Origin: Acanthopleura granulata
Taxonomy: Eukaryota > Mollusca > Polyplacophora > Chitonida > Chitonidae
Length of the DNA stretch: 64,000 nucleotides
Direction: 5' to 3'
Assembly (NCBI GenBank): GCA_016165875.1
Contig: JABBOT010000001.1
Span: 41,344,252-41,408,251 of the forward strand
Position 1 is the first letter of the stretch. Each line of letters opens with the position of its first letter. Below, piece by piece: positions 1 through 15,200 of this stretch. A program made the position numbers and the translations under genes. The notes beneath the pieces are model-generated. The model ran no database searches. It saw only the letters and a list, made by a program, of their open reading frames with translations, and had not been told where the DNA came from.

Positions 1-161
1 AGTTGTGTGTTATTAACACACCTAGACTTTGTTTCAGGAGTGCGCTAGGTGTGGGTGTGTGATAGCATGCCTCAAGTACCTGGAAGTACCTCATTACCAG
101 TTCATCATCTGCCTTGTTTTAAGCCTCTGTCATAAGGCTGCACCCAGTCATTTAAACTTAC

Positions 162-257
162 CTTGAAGAATGTTAACATTGGATGAGATGGAAGACCCCA
201 GGTTGGACAATGACTGCCCCGTATCTGTGGTTACAGTATTTTGCTGTAAAGGACCAC
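162..257 (-). CDS. SRF: SRF exon 5
   Basis: 96 nt, acceptor TTCAG|GTGGTC, donor CAAG|GTAAGT. Peptide GGPLQQNTVTTDTGQSLSNL and on, Ser/Thr/Gln-rich. Same phase pattern as exon 4 (enters and leaves so that G is shared). Later exons are outside the window. Confidence 0.8.
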
Positions 258-3200
258 CTGAACACAAGAATAAATCCACATTAGTGGTGCAAGTAACACT
301 TAAGGGGTAATTGTTTAAGCACATCAACACCCTTGTTCTTTAAGAACACCTTAGCAAATAAGCATGTACATACATGACTATTTCTACATGTAAGATACAT
401 CTGTTTATGAATGCATAAATGTACCAGCAGAACATAGTTAAAGTGATTTCCCATCCATTCATATCTTTTATTTCTTTTTTCTTCTTTTTTTTCTTTCTCT
501 TTTTCTTGCTTCATTTTTTTCTTCTTTTTTTTTGGCAATATTACAAAATAATCTATGACTTATAGTTATGTTTATTATCTATATGATACACTTTACTGCA
601 CCTTTATGCTGAAAATTTTCTCATTTCATAAGGATTATGAAGTTTAGTGTGTTTAGTTTACCTTGTAAAGAGACAACTTGGTTTGGTGTGGGGATTCGGT
701 ACACTGTCTGCTGCTGAGGCTGAGAGATCGGCTGAGTATTCTGTTGTACAGGGATTGTGATGGGTGCACCTGCAAGGTCAAAAGGCAAACTAAGTTTTCT
801 GTTGTACAGGGATTGTGAAGGGTGCACCTGCAAGCTCACAAAGTAAACTAAGTATTCTGTTGTACAGGGACTGTGATGAGTGCCCCTGCAAGGTCACAAG
901 GCAAACTGAGCATTCAGTGGTACAGGGACTGTGATGAGTGCCCCTGCAAGCTCACAAGGCAAACTGAGCATTCTGTTGTACAGGGACTGTGATGAGTGCC
1001 CCTGCAAGCTCACAAGGCAAACTGAGCATTCTGTTGTACAGGGACTGTGATGGGTGCACCTGCAAGCTCACAAGGCAAACTGAGCATTCTGTTGTACAGG
1101 GACTGTGATGAGTGCCCCTGCAAGCTCACAAGGCAAACTGAGCATTCTGTTGTACAGGGACTGTGATGAGTGCCCCTGCAAGCTCACAAGGCAAACTGAG
1201 CATTCTGTTGTACAGGGATTGTGATGGGTGCACCTGCAAGGTCACAAAGCAAACTTAAGTGTCCTGTTGCACAGGGATTATGATGGGTGCACCTTCAAGA
1301 TAACAAAGCAAACTGAGTGTGTGTGATGGGCGCACCTGCTAGGTAACAAACCAAGCGAAGTATTCTGTTGTACAGGCTTCATCTACACACAAGGCAAAGT
1401 CTGGTACATTTAACCTTGCATTAATCCTGAAGAAGCCAAAGGTTAGGAAGTTCTGAATAACGACAAGCACATTTAAAGAGTAATTTATTTACTTGATTGG
1501 TGTCTTACACCATACTCGAGAATATTGCACTTAAATACGACGGCATTATGCTGGAGGAAATTGGCCAGATCTTGGGGAAAACCCATGACCATCTCCTGGC
1601 AGACCTTCCAATGTATAGCCGGAGACGAAGCCAGCATGAGCTGGAACTGATCCCACAGCCAACGCATAGGTGACAGGCTTCTAGGTCGCTTCTTTGCACT
1701 GATACACGAATCACCTAGGCCACAGAGACCCCGGACATTCGTAGAACAGGGAATTATAAGTGTGCCCACCTTGCTGTATGATGGCTGTAATGCCGCCTGC
1801 AGGCAGCTGCATGGACATGCTGCCAGGTTTGGAAGACACAGTGCTGGTGCTGACAGCTGAGGTGTTGGACAGGGTGTGCGAGCTGGCAGACGATATGTAC
1901 GGCTGGGTGGACGTGTACGACTGACCCCCGGTTATCTGCACCGGCACAGGCTGGGCGGTCTGCAGCTGGGTGGCTGCGGGCGTGATCGTCTGCGCCTGCA
2001 TGAACTGGTGCTCCCCACCTCCGGTACTGATCATCTGATTGGGAATGGCCGTGTAGATCCCGTGTTTAATGCCCTGTACTTCACCAGCCTGAAACAGGAA
2101 AATGGCCTTGAATTCAGATGATGCATACTTTGTTTGAATGTGATACCATACTCAATAAATTTCCACTCATACTATTGTTGTTAGTTTTATGGATGGAAGA
2201 TACCGACCACCATTATGGCAGGGGAAAACAGTAAGCCTTATAGCAGGAGGAAATTGGGCTGAGCCCATGGGGAGACCTCTAAACATCCGCATGTTACCAA
2301 CAGACCTTCCCACACACAGCCAGATCCAGAAACACTGCACTAGCTGCTAAATGAGTGTCTCTGTCTGCTTACTGTCACCAATACTTCACAAAATGTAACA
2401 GCGGGGAAATCCACAAATTCCCTACACAATGCAAGGATTGGACATGCACCTTACACAGCCAAAAACCCGCTTTCCTGAAAACTGGGGGAGTAAAACCTTA
2501 TTGGTTCACAGGTAACAGCCTAAGGCATGACCTAAAATTTCGTTGTGACAAAGTTCCTTATTTATTCTGGTTCTAATGATTTTAGAAAGGTGTTCTGAGT
2601 TTTGTTTGGAAGGTTAAAGGATGACATCCTACTGGCAAAAAAAAGGATCAGCACCTAAAATACACCAAACTCCAGCACGCCAGTTACAGATTACATGGTT
2701 TCTCTATGGACAGTGAGATAACATATCACATGCAGGAAAATGTAAAAGTACAAAGTGATATCACATTAACCATCAGATAATCGGGCATTCATTGGCTTCT
2801 TAGAATTCTTCCATTTTTCCAACCTGGTTCACTGGCACATGTTCTTTAACCTAGTAGATAAGGCCTCACAAGAAATGGAGTGTTCACAAAAGGTTACACC
2901 ACATTTATGCACTTATCACCAACTTTATTCCATGAACACCATTTGTTAAGAACTACTATTACTAGATTTTCCTTACCTTTAGGACTGTTGTACATTGTAG
3001 TACAGAGGGTAAAACTGAAATACTTACACGACTGAAACAACCACAAATTTAGCATCAGTGAAAATATTTTGGTTCGAAATATGTCTATAATGTTGAGAGG
3101 GACCTGAACATTTTGCAAAATTTCTTAACTTTTTAGATAACACTCTTGTAATTATTTTGTCTTCATTTTATCCATAGGTCAACTCACAAAACACCCACTG

Positions 3201-6200
3201 AACAGAATTCAAGTACATGTACATACATGCTTTTTAAATTTGTTGTACGTTTAAGGCTTAAGTTTTAGTAGTAATGTTTTATGACATTTATTTGTCACCA
3301 AAATGCACTATTTTGGATGAAATTTTGGTTCACTGCCAGTAATTCCCACATGATAAAACTCTCCTCTGTACCACACTAGCTCAAATTTCTTCTGTTCTAC
3401 CTTTGTCCCCTATCAGGATTACATGTACACACAGCATTTGATTAGATGACAGTATCTGGTACCTGAAAGAGTTATCTAGGTCAAGATGTCCATTACTGCT
3501 TAACTGAAAGCATATTTATCACACATGACATATATGTGAAGCAAACAAAGGAATGAAAAATGAGTAATTTTTTAGTTCTCGCATACTTTGGTCGAGCCTG
3601 ATTAAAGAGAGGCCAGCAAGCAAACTTACTGCAAGTGGAACTAGATAAGTAATTCTTAGCAAACTTTGTTTATTTATGCATTTATGTAGTTTATTACTTA
3701 CCTTGTTATTGGGACACACAATATATTGTTATACAGATGTTAGTAAACTTCATGGTTTCACAACACTCATAAAAAAAAAAAGTTTTTATCAGTCTCAACA
3801 TTTTGTTTGCTTATTTGTTTGATTGGGGTTTAACGTAACTTTCAACATAATTTTGTATGTCGTCTAAATGTATTCCTACGATACAACTAGTAAATACTCT
3901 GAAAGGTTGAAGAGAAGTGGGTAACAGGACGCTAGGTGAGGCATGTGGGTGGTGCCGCCCACCAACCCAGCCCAGAGATAAACAAGCCTTCTGGAATTTC
4001 TGTATTTCACATTTAAAAGTCTGGTTTTCTTTAAGTAACACAGTCTGACAGATTCTTTGCAGAAAAATTTAGGTGTTGGCATCAAAGTATTCTTGCAAGG
4101 CCTTCATGTGCTTCTGAAAGTGTATTTTTACTTGACAAAACTTCAGGCGAAATGTTGCATTACTTTAATTCTCAATACATGTCCCCGCCAACAGCGGCTT
4201 GAGCTGTCAGGTCTATAGCTGTGTCATAACGACCAAAAAACAACATGAACAATAATTATTTTCACTGAATTTCCACACTTTCATGATGGACAAAGAATCT
4301 ACACATGAAACTTTAGTCTCTCCCTCCTCACCTTCTAGTCTTTGTCCCTCTATATATTTATTATCATAACTAACATAACATTTTGGATCTGCAGTTTTTA
4401 CGCAATGCTGATTTTCATTTCATCGGCTGTGTTGTTTGGGGGGGGGGGTGTTGTGGGTTTTACATGTGTGATATTAATAAGATTTTTTCATATGCTAATC
4501 ATGTGGTTAACGAGATCTTTTAATATGGCAAGGGTTAGGTATGGTAACCCTTGTTGACAACTGTGTCACTGTTTTGGGGGCCCCCTATTCAATGAACTTA
4601 ACAACCAAGACCTGGAGACCAGCTCGTCAAGTACTCGGCTCTGGTCACATTTTACCAACCAAGACTAGGAAGTAAACACCACCACCAAAGCTGGCCCCAA
4701 AAACGATGACATAGTTGTCAACATGGCCAGTCCAGCTCAAATAACTTCCTAGGGCTTGACCTCTATAGATAATAATCTATGGGTAAGCCCGCTAGAGTTG
4801 GGTAACTGTGTGCAGGCAATGTATTGTCATGGTGTTAAGCAGTTTTCAGTATCGGTCAGTAGGCCATAAGTATCCTGGAAAGGGCTTATCACCCTCCTTG
4901 AGGGCCAGACCATGCAAGAGAACGGCCGTGCCATAAGCTATGTTTGCTTCTTGTATTTTGTTTTAAGGTTATTTTTGGTGTGCAGAAGAGTAAATATGTT
5001 TAGACATTATCTATATTTTTTTTGTTGCAGTTTTTTCTAGGTTGATGGTTGGAGAGTACACCCTGAGTTTCTTGGATCAAGATTTTACATTGAAGAGAAG
5101 TGGAGGCAAGTCCAAGAATAACAATTAACAATCCTCATTTATTAGAGAAATAAGAAAGCCTGTATGTTTTTTTCAGGCAGGATGAAGTGCCGTGCTTTGC
5201 TACAAACACAGTGGTCCAGGATTTTTTCTACATAAGAGTTTTTTATCCCTGGTGTTACCGGTGCAGCACTTGGAGTCTTTGATGGTTTACCCAGTAAATA
5301 AAATGATCTTTTCCTTATATGAACCAAGCAATTACTTTTCAGTTGTTTCTTGTACACAGCACGGCTGGCCTCGTCACCTGACATTACTGTAATAAAACCT
5401 GTGCTGTGAGATGACAAATGCTCTCTGTTGGTTAGAGTGCACCAAATTAGAACAGAATACATGTGAGGGACTACTAAGAAGTTGTTACAGCCATACTGAA
5501 AATTAACAACAAATTTCACATCAAACATTACCCACCATCAGATGTTTTTGCCTTATCAGAACCAATGCCTTTTGTGGTTTCAATTAAAGCAAATATTTGG
5601 GGTGTTTGGTTTATAGTCCATGCACTGTATCCTTTGATGCAACCCCCCTCCACCCCCCCCCCCCCCCTACAGACTAAAGAATCTCTGTGCTAGAAAGGGA
5701 ATAAGTAATGAGTACCAGTAGCATGCATTAGCCCTAGTGGAGAAGATAAGGGAGCCAGTTCCACTCTTCCATCAGCAGGCACCCCAGGAATTTGGCCTTA
5801 GCTGTTCTACTTCTGTCCCAAGTAGGGGGTGTCAGAAAAGGGCAAGGGGCCAAAAGAGGATCTGGAGCTTGGTGGGGAAGGGTCCAGGGGACAAGTCCAC
5901 TGACTAGGCATGGCCAGGGAGACCTTAAAGGCTTTACCCCCTACCATGTGCATTAAGATTTTCTGCACCCAGAATCACTTATCTAGTCCCTGGTTAAACC
6001 ACAGTAACAGCTGTTTCAACTTCTGCCATCATACCCTAATATTCCCCTGTGAGTACTAGAGCAGTGAGGGATGCTATAGTATATAGATGTACATGTGCAT
6101 ACAGAAAGACGGGCTGGCCCATGGAAGCTTGTTTTCGCATTTGGCTTGTTCATCTTTTCCTAGGCAATGTTTCATCCTTTGCGGATCCACCTATAAGACA

Positions 6201-9200
6201 GCTCCCCATAGTAAACATGTAGGTGTGTATCTAAATATAACTTGCAAGGAGGGAAAAGCTGACCCGCAAAAGAGTGCTCTTGCTCAAACTGGGTTGAAAA
6301 GTACAAGTTCTCTTTCACAGATGTAATACAGAGATGAGAGAACTCCAAAAGTTTCCACACAGCATACTGAACTCAAATGCAAAATATTACGAGTAGAATC
6401 TCTTAGCTCCTTCTAATTGCAGTCAGAACTTTTTTTTCCCTGTTTCCTACATGGCTATATACAGTTGTTTGTGCACCTTACTAAGGAACTCAGCCAAAAA
6501 GTCTGCATCTCAGCGCCTTTTCCTTCAACACTTTGTATGGATAATGCCAGAAGGTGACATTTCATCAGTAACAAATTATAAATCAAGGTTTAATAGACAC
6601 AATTATAGCAACAATAAACTGAAAGGAATGCTTCACAACACAACCTGAAAATTAAAGATTATGAAAATAAATTTAGTAGTAGTGCAGACAAAATCTAAAA
6701 AAGAGTTTTTAATAGTCTTCCTATGGACACTAATTCATGTTTGTTTCCTTTGAGAAATAAATACATAAATCAATCAAAAGTCTTCACTTCTTTGTTTTCC
6801 ACCATTTTTCATGTGGGGTAGAACAGATATGTGGCAAATATATACAGATGAGGTAGTTAACAAGATATTAAAATTTAAAGCAGGTGTATGGAAACCACCA
6901 TCCTCTCAGACAGATTCAACAAGATGTTAAAAGAACAGATCTCATTTTTAGAGAGTACCCATCACCTGAAAGGCCATTTCGTGCCAATTCCAAGTATGGG
7001 CTTCATTTCTTATTTGGAAGTTTTTTACCGTGATTAAAATGGGAATATAGATTGAGCTGCTGCAATGGACGTTTTGGACCATACTGAACAGGCTGAAGCA
7101 CAGTCACGTCACAGCTTCTTTTTTGCTGCCAAATATTCTGTAACTGTTATGTTTTCACATTAAATACAAATACAGGTGTTGTGCTACATATATGTTCAAG
7201 TAAAACTTAGAGGCATAGCAATCAGAGGATATTTAGCAACTAAAAAGAACCTGTGACGTCGCTTCAATATGGTCCAAAAAGTCCACGGTCGCACCTCAAT
7301 CTTTATTTCTATATATATTTCCATTTTGATCAAAAATGCCAAAATTCTGTTTCGATCAAAAATGCCAAATTTTTTTGATCAAAAATGCCAAAAAATAAAA
7401 CGAAGACCATCTTTGGAGTCAGTACGTAATGACCTTTCTCATGATGGATACTTTCTAAACTGTTGTCTGCTGTTTCAAGTAAAGCTATGTGAGCTAAGCA
7501 AACTCCCAACATTGTTGGTAAGACCTACGAGACCGCCAATACAATCCTCTTGAAGGACAGTTGATCCAATCACTTCCAAATGTCTCAACCATCAACCGCA
7601 AAACAAATCTAAGCAAATCAGACAACCACCAATGACAATTTCATTGAGACAGGTAATAAACAGAAGGCCCCAGAGATATCACGAGGGAACTGAATACTAT
7701 CATGTAGCTTGAATTATTAAAAAAGTTGTGGAGGAAACTGTTTGCTCCAGAGAACTGGATCAGGATACGAAACCTTGGCTGCCAATTGTCAAAGGTTACA
7801 TGAAAACATAAATACCATATATTAATAACAGAAAGTTGACTTGAGCAGAATTCCATACAGAGATCAGGATGGTGAAAATATAAGAAAGTCTGGGCAGGCC
7901 AATATGTTAAAGGACTATGATGGGTATTTTCATCTGTACGAGATGACAGTTATTTGAAATATGGTCGGGGGGGGGGGGGGGGCTATTGGTTTTTGCAATC
8001 CAAACAGACCATGCCAGCCACCATATATAATCTGACACAGGAGAGGGAGGCAGGCAGAGAAACCAGATGAGGTCAGGTACTGTAGATGAAAGAGGGGGAG
8101 GAAGATGGTGAATCCCTTGTGGGTAATGAGAGGGGATGACTGGGCTACCATCTGTGGATCGGTTATACACTATCTACACATGGAGAGCTGCCACAGACAG
8201 ACAAGCTGGGGATAAACAGTTATCTGATTACTGCTGCATCCCACACCATCCCTGCCTGTAATCCCCTACCCCAGCCCTTACAAGGCCCACACCTCCATAT
8301 GTACAAGGGTACTGGAGAATCCAGATGGTGGCTCCACATGATAAGTTAGCTTCTGCAACCTTCACCCCACACCTACTACATCTGCAGCAGCTTCAGCTAA
8401 CCATGTACAAGGCATGGTGTATTCTGATTCTCCAGAGTGGGGGAGACAGGACAGGGGTAACACTGTGGGGTGGCTCTTTAGTGCCTTCTTCAGAAAAGGA
8501 TTGCTCTTGGAAAGAAATTTGTCCTTGGTTGATTGCTCTTGTCCACATGTTTTGCCATACTAAGTTCATAAAGAAATACTCAACCAATTTCGTGGGGAAT
8601 TTCTTTTCCTTTCCTTGGGGACAAAAACTATCAAAATCTACCATCAAATGTCAAATCTACCAACTGACTCGCTGTCAGTATTGCAAACAGCATATGTGTA
8701 AAAAGATACATCACATATTTATAAGAGATACGTCATTATATCAACCAAGGCTAAACAAGGATTTACTCTTGAAGAAAACTGGATACAATTAAACAAACAT
8801 TCGTGTTGTTTTTGTTTTGCTTTGTTTTATGTCAGGCATAACAAAACTGTTATGGTTTGCATCATGATGCTCACCTGAGATTGAGATTTTTAAAAATCTC
8901 AAAAATTAAAACCTCAAATTAAAAATATTCTTTTAATTTACTAATTTGCATAGCATTTAACAATGTATTGAAGAATATTTTATAACAATGGACATTTTTG
9001 GTCTTATGGTTATGGATGCTGGACAGCCCTTCACCAGGTACCAACCTCCTACTCAGCCAAAGCAGCTAGTCAAGCACGCAGTGACTGGCTAGTGAATGAC
9101 CAGCTGGCAAAAAAAGCAATCCAGCAAATGTAGATTTATATCGTTCAAGAAGAATTAAGATGTAGGACAGTTGTCCCTAAAACTTTAATGACAAAAATCA

Positions 9201-12200
9201 CAGAATTTATATCCCATGATAAATGCATAACAATTATGAATGGTGCAAGCTAGTTTTCCCTCTTGATATGAGAGGCCACAAAATGAATTTGCAAACAAAA
9301 TTTTATCAAAATCTCACCTTGCTCAGAGTAGTCATTACACATAACCTATGCACAAATCGGGTTGGTATGAAGATTTAATGTGATGTTCCACAAACTGAAC
9401 TTGCAAGCATATTTAACCAACCCTGGACAATATTGGCTCGTTTACTGTCTGGAGACCAAACTGTGACTGACAGACAGACAGAAGGACAGACCTAAATGAA
9501 TTGCCATTGCCTTTATTGAAGCATGGGATAGGGTCATCCTTAAAAAATTATTTGTTGTGGGGTAACACAAACATATCACAAAAAATAGGGTCAGTCAGTA
9601 AATTAATTTTTTTTTTAATTCTTGCTAATAAAATAGATAGGGATTTTAAACAAATTAACATGGCGAGAAAACTCAAAAAAAAAAGAAATTCAACCAAAAG
9701 CCCAATAAAAACTTAAAACTAGGGCCGTTTTTAGGAGGGTCAGTCTGGATATCCACAACAGACATAGTTTTAGTAATGGCCTCATAAACTATACAATATA
9801 AGATTATGAAAACTAGAACACCCCTTGAAAGATCATAGTTTAAACAGAAATTATATGCACTGCCAGCTTGCAAAATAACTCAATATACTTTTTTACACAG
9901 CATCACTGTTTTAGAATATTCATAAAATGTTCAGTACCATATATAGCGCTGATGGCCTTTATTAGTATAGAGAGAAATAAAGACGGAACCTTTCAAGCAA
10001 CTATAAAACTCTTTAACAAGGTTTCCTATTGGGGTCAAAATGGTTGACTACTGTAGATATTTCATGGCAATGCATTCATAGAGAAAATTTAAGGGCAGGT
10101 CAAAAGCTCTAAAATGGTGATAAACAACTCAGAAATACTATGAAGGTTAAATGGCAATCTGGTGGATGATAGACACAAACAAAATGCACCCCACCCATAC
10201 ACCCCCTCACAGACAAAATGAAAATCAGCAGTGGGCTTTGGTAGAAAACAAGAAATAATGTAATGAAAAGGTTTAGAACCAAAATCTTTTGAACCCCTTG
10301 TTTACTACAATTCATTCACAGCCGCATAAAAATTACTTCAAGGATCATGTGGGAGTGAGAGAAAGTCGCCAGACCCAGATTGGTCTGCAAAGTTTTGACA
10401 ATGAGAGATGAGCTACTGGGCACATGTGGCTTATGAATGGCCTCCAGTCTATGACAATACGTGAGAAAGTAGGATGGAGATTCTTCACAGTTAATGGACC
10501 AACTATCAATAAAATCTCAGAACATTAGAGTATTATGATTTTATTTCACTGTCTTTAACACAGAGGCCACTAAATGCTTCAGCTGCCCATACATAATTAT
10601 GTTAGGTGCTGCAAATACCGACCACCCTTTAACAACCATGAAGTGATAAACTGATCGATTCTCCACACTCCCACACCTGGCTCACTTCCATATATGGTCA
10701 AAAACCTTGAGGAACTACTTTTCCTCTCTCCATGCTCTCTGCTGGTGATTTGCAAGAAGGGAGCAGGTGAATGGGGTAGTCCACTATAAACAAGTCAGGT
10801 TAAGCCATATATCATACCTTCTCCATCATAACAATGTATCACTTTTCACTGACTGATAACAGTTGTTTCATGAAAATGTCAAAAATCTCAGCTTTGACTG
10901 TAAACATTCAAATGTCAAATAATGGTGCTAATACAAACCTACACATGGTAGTAAAAGAGCGTAGTTTACTCTAGACCAAATGAGAAATTGTATCTTTTGT
11001 CAACAATTTGTTTGTAAAGGTTATGGATTTACCCTTTTTACACAGTATGTGTTCAGTAGATTACGGCTGGATTCAGACATTAAACAATCAAACAACAGGA
11101 TGTGTGCATATCATTAATGCATCCACTGAGTTTATGCAGTTTTCCATTCATAATTGAATTTTCAAGAGTATTTAAAACATTTTGATGACATTATGGTTCA
11201 AGCTTTGGAGCGATTATCATTTTTCTTGATATTTTTTCATATGGAATAAACAGTTCTAAATCGCAAACAGCATGGTTCCGTCTCTCACATAAAATTACTC
11301 CAGCTTATTATCACATCTTGGCATTACATCTACGAAGCCATCAAGCAAATGGGCGCATCACGACATCATTACACTTCACATTAAAACAGGATTATACACA
11401 CACATGTACAAAACTACTGGGAGTTTCTTCTACTGTTAGCCTGGTTTTTTAATAAGTAATTTAATATAAAACAGCCATAAAAAAGGGAAAGAAGAGAAAA
11501 AAAAGTTAGCTGATGGCACTCTTATTCCCTAGACCAATCTGTAAATGATATATCATTATTGGAGTCCATCTAAATCTCGGCTTTGCACACAAGCAGTAGA
11601 TGCATACATTTAGAGTTACACATATGTGTTATGCATTTCTGGAGTTTTTCAGATCAGCAATAAGTTTCAGGCTATTGTATTTCACACGTGCTATCACACC
11701 CCCACACCTAGCACACTCCTGAAACAAGTCCAGGTGTGCTAATAACACTCGCCTGACAAAATGAAGAGTCTGGGAAGTGTGAATGTAGGTGTGCAACTGC
11801 CACTCCAGATCTTCTACAAGGGGAGTGATAACCATACTCCACCTCAAAATCAAAAACAAAAGCCTCACGTTTCCATATTTTTACATTCCAATGCATACTT
11901 GCATGTATTTGAAAAAATTCTTCTCATGTTACTTAAAGCAAGAATCTGTGTTGCACTAAACTAGGTGAGGGATATACCTTGCTAAACCCTGAAGCTTTCA
12001 GTACATTACAAATGTTAATGAAACATTCTACCCGAATAATTCGTGCCAAAAAATTTAGAAAAATTACAGTATTTTTAATGTATTTAAACAGACAATGAGC
12101 TGACTACATTTTAGCAACAGACTATCTGTACAGTTGGCAAGTTGTTTATCAAGGTTTGGTTTTAAAAAATGTTGACATATGTAAGATGTTGACTTTATTG

Positions 12201-15200
12201 TTCTGTTCCAACAAAAAGTTAAATTACCAACACACTTGTTTTGGGGGCATGAAAGTCTAACTATACACTGCTTCTGGCTGCCACAGTTATACATGGTTTT
12301 GACGATAATGATCAAGTAGTCAAGGCATGTCCTCATACATTTTACAATGCTGGAGTCCAGCAACTAAATCCAAAGCCTTTTTGAGGAAAAATAATTAAGA
12401 CATTTAGATTTTTCTATAGAACGACAATCATGAAAAACAATATTAACTGAGAGAACTAATGTATGAATGAATGGTTACTGTTCAACACCATGTCAGTAAT
12501 TTTTCACCAAATAATGGAAAGAACCTGTTTAAATCAGGAAACTGCATGGCTTTTGACAGGAAAATAGCAACATCCAACCCAAAACTAAAATGGCAAATTG
12601 GCATTAATTGCTCCAAGCACAAATCACAATAATGCACACAAATTAAATCTTTCAATACATATGTACTTTAATAAATTCAACTACAGCGCCACAATCACAG
12701 CTATCAACTGCGAAAAAACTTTGCTGAATAAAGGTGAAGTCCACAGTGCCAAGAAGAATACATGTAAATTCCTCAAAAGGCATCACATGCATTGAATAGA
12801 TTACCTCAGCAAAATATTCCCTTTAAACAGGCACATGACCACCATTTACAGGTACAGATCTGTATTCAGGGAAACGTTCCAAAAATACCTAAATATTATT
12901 CCCAGTTATGATAATATTACATTTTGGGGGGGCATACTCCAGAACAAAAATGCTCACACATCAGACTTTCAAAAACCAAAAATTTTGATGTTCCCAGTTC
13001 AACAGGCCGAAGTCTGGGTCATCACATCTGAGGAGTTTGAAAGATTTAAGAAAAGCAAAGTTTCTTGTAATCTTCATTAATTAATGCAATGTCCTCAGCT
13101 TTTTTAATATTCTTATTATCACAACGTAAAAATGCTTCTTAGAGACAAGCCTCCATCAGATGATTCAGCTCTCAGCACACATCATTAATGAGATATGACA
13201 TACTGTACATAATCTAAAATTTCACCCATAACAAAGTTGCACATTTTCACTGATTTCTAAAGATCTATTCAATTTAGAAAGGTCTTTAGCGGTTGGGTTA
13301 TAATGTGGGATGATATACTGTTGAATGTTACTACTCCCAAATTAACATTTTATGAAATTTATTACCCTCTAAAAATTTATTTTTTCAGGATAAAAATTTA
13401 GTTTTAATTTACTCATCCTGTGTATTTTAAGATGCAAATGATTAGCATCTAAAATCACTTTCAGAAGTTCCCACAGACTTAGGGATAACATGCAAACACC
13501 GGGATAGTAATGACAACATAGAAAATACAGAATGTCTCACTGAAGAAAAATAACGGTGGTCAACCTTGTTGTTCATTTCTCTATTATTACCTTAAATAGT
13601 GAGCTTTACGATCCTCGTTTTACAGTGTTACATTTCATTATTCCTTGCAGTCATAAGCTCCCTAGAGTTAGAAAGCCGTTTCAGTTCCTGTCCGGTCCTC
13701 TTTGATCGGTGTTTTACACTATACTCAAGAATATTTCACTTACACGACAGCCAGCATTATGGTGGGAGGAAACCAGGCAGAGCCCACAGTAAACCATTTT
13801 TGACAAAATTTATCCCATGAATAGACACTACTGGGTAAAATGTAAATTATGCACCAAAAGTAATATTTTATGATCATCATTTGCCTCTAAATATACACTT
13901 TAGTTTAGGGGAAAATGTTTGCTGAAATATCGTACAAGTGTCCAAAATTATATGTTGTCTTAGGTGCCAAAACTCTGATTAGCTGCATGGGAGTTGTGTA
14001 CTCGACTCACCTTTGATTCTTCTTCATTGACAGCATAGGAAAGTTCTGTTTCCTCAAAGCCGGTAGGATTCATGCGCTGGTCTATGGCCTGTTGGGTGCC
14101 GGGCACATTCGGCTGTTCAGGAGAGTTCAGGCAGGTTTGGATCAAGGCTTTTCCACTCTCGCTGGTAATCATAGGTTGGAGTTTGCGAGTGGCGAATGTG
14201 TAAACGTGGCCAGTCTCACTGGCCACTAGTAACATCACTTGTGTCCCAGTCAGTGTCGACAACTCATACGCCTTGTTTAACAGAATAAGAAGTCAATTTC
14301 TACTAACATATAAAAATGATTTCCACATGACATTACTGTGTTTCACCCAAAGTTTAGCTTTTGTCAAGTGACTCATTTTGCCTCAATATGATGGGTTCCT
14401 CCACCTCATAAGGCCACTTAATAGTTATTTTTATTAAGTTTGAAAAATTTCTTTTAATTTCTTATAAATAAGTTTTGGAATCAAAAGTATCATTCAAGGC
14501 CTTTACGTGCTGCTATAAGAGCAACTTTACATACTGCACTTTTATCTGATATTCAGTATTTAGTTGTAGACGTGATACAAAAAAAACCTTACAGAAACAT
14601 TGTGCATGTAATGAAGTACATGGTGTACAAGTTTTAAATGTGAAGTCAAAACATTGCAACTTCCAGTCAACATCGTTGCTTTTTAAAAAATACATTTTCC
14701 TTATCTCTACATATACCAAAACAAAACTTTCCACTTCATGAATGCACGTGTATTATAAAAACTTTAGCAGTAATATCATCATACTAAAATTATACAACAA
14801 AAAGCACAATGAAAGTTCATCCACATACATGAATACCTTAAAAAGTGTGCAATTACATATGTGTGAAGAATTCCACATTTATGTGAGGAAAATTTTTGCA
14901 GAAGTGTAGATGCGTCACTCCACGTTAAAGCGGAACAGTGGGTAGTAAAATAACGTGTATGTGTTTAAGAAATATAAAATACTACACTGTAAACGTTGCT
15001 CTCTGCTTTTCTCCCAAAATACAACTCGTATTGTCCTCCTTTACTTTATCAAAGTGGCACTCAAATGGACCCAAAAGAAGCAGCAAGTGTAAATGAATAG
15101 ACAACCGCACTTTGCGCTTCACAATCGTATGAAACGAACTTGAACTACTTTTCGTCTGAGAAAAATCTGGAACAAATTTTTTTTCGGTTATATCAAGGTA

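Larger units (their letters stand above)
2089..14010. other. SRF intron 2 (about 11.9 kb), no supported gene
   Basis: AT-rich DNA with homopolymer G or C runs near 4440, 5652 and 7968, a foldback element near 7.05-7.30 kb, three short repeats of GATCAAAAATGCCAAA near 7330-7395 and SINE pieces at both ends. Open frames here, up to 155 codons, lack splice support, codon bias or any family I recognise. Confidence 0.7.

Noticed and set aside
4438..4449. Poly-G run, and similar G or C runs near 5652, 7968 and 32087
   Set aside because: Homopolymers common in this genome and prone to sequencing error; no evidence for quadruplex function.
8325..8792. 155-codon open frame on the plus strand inside SRF intron 2
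   Set aside because: No family resemblance, no splice context, low-complexity surroundings; length is within chance for this composition.
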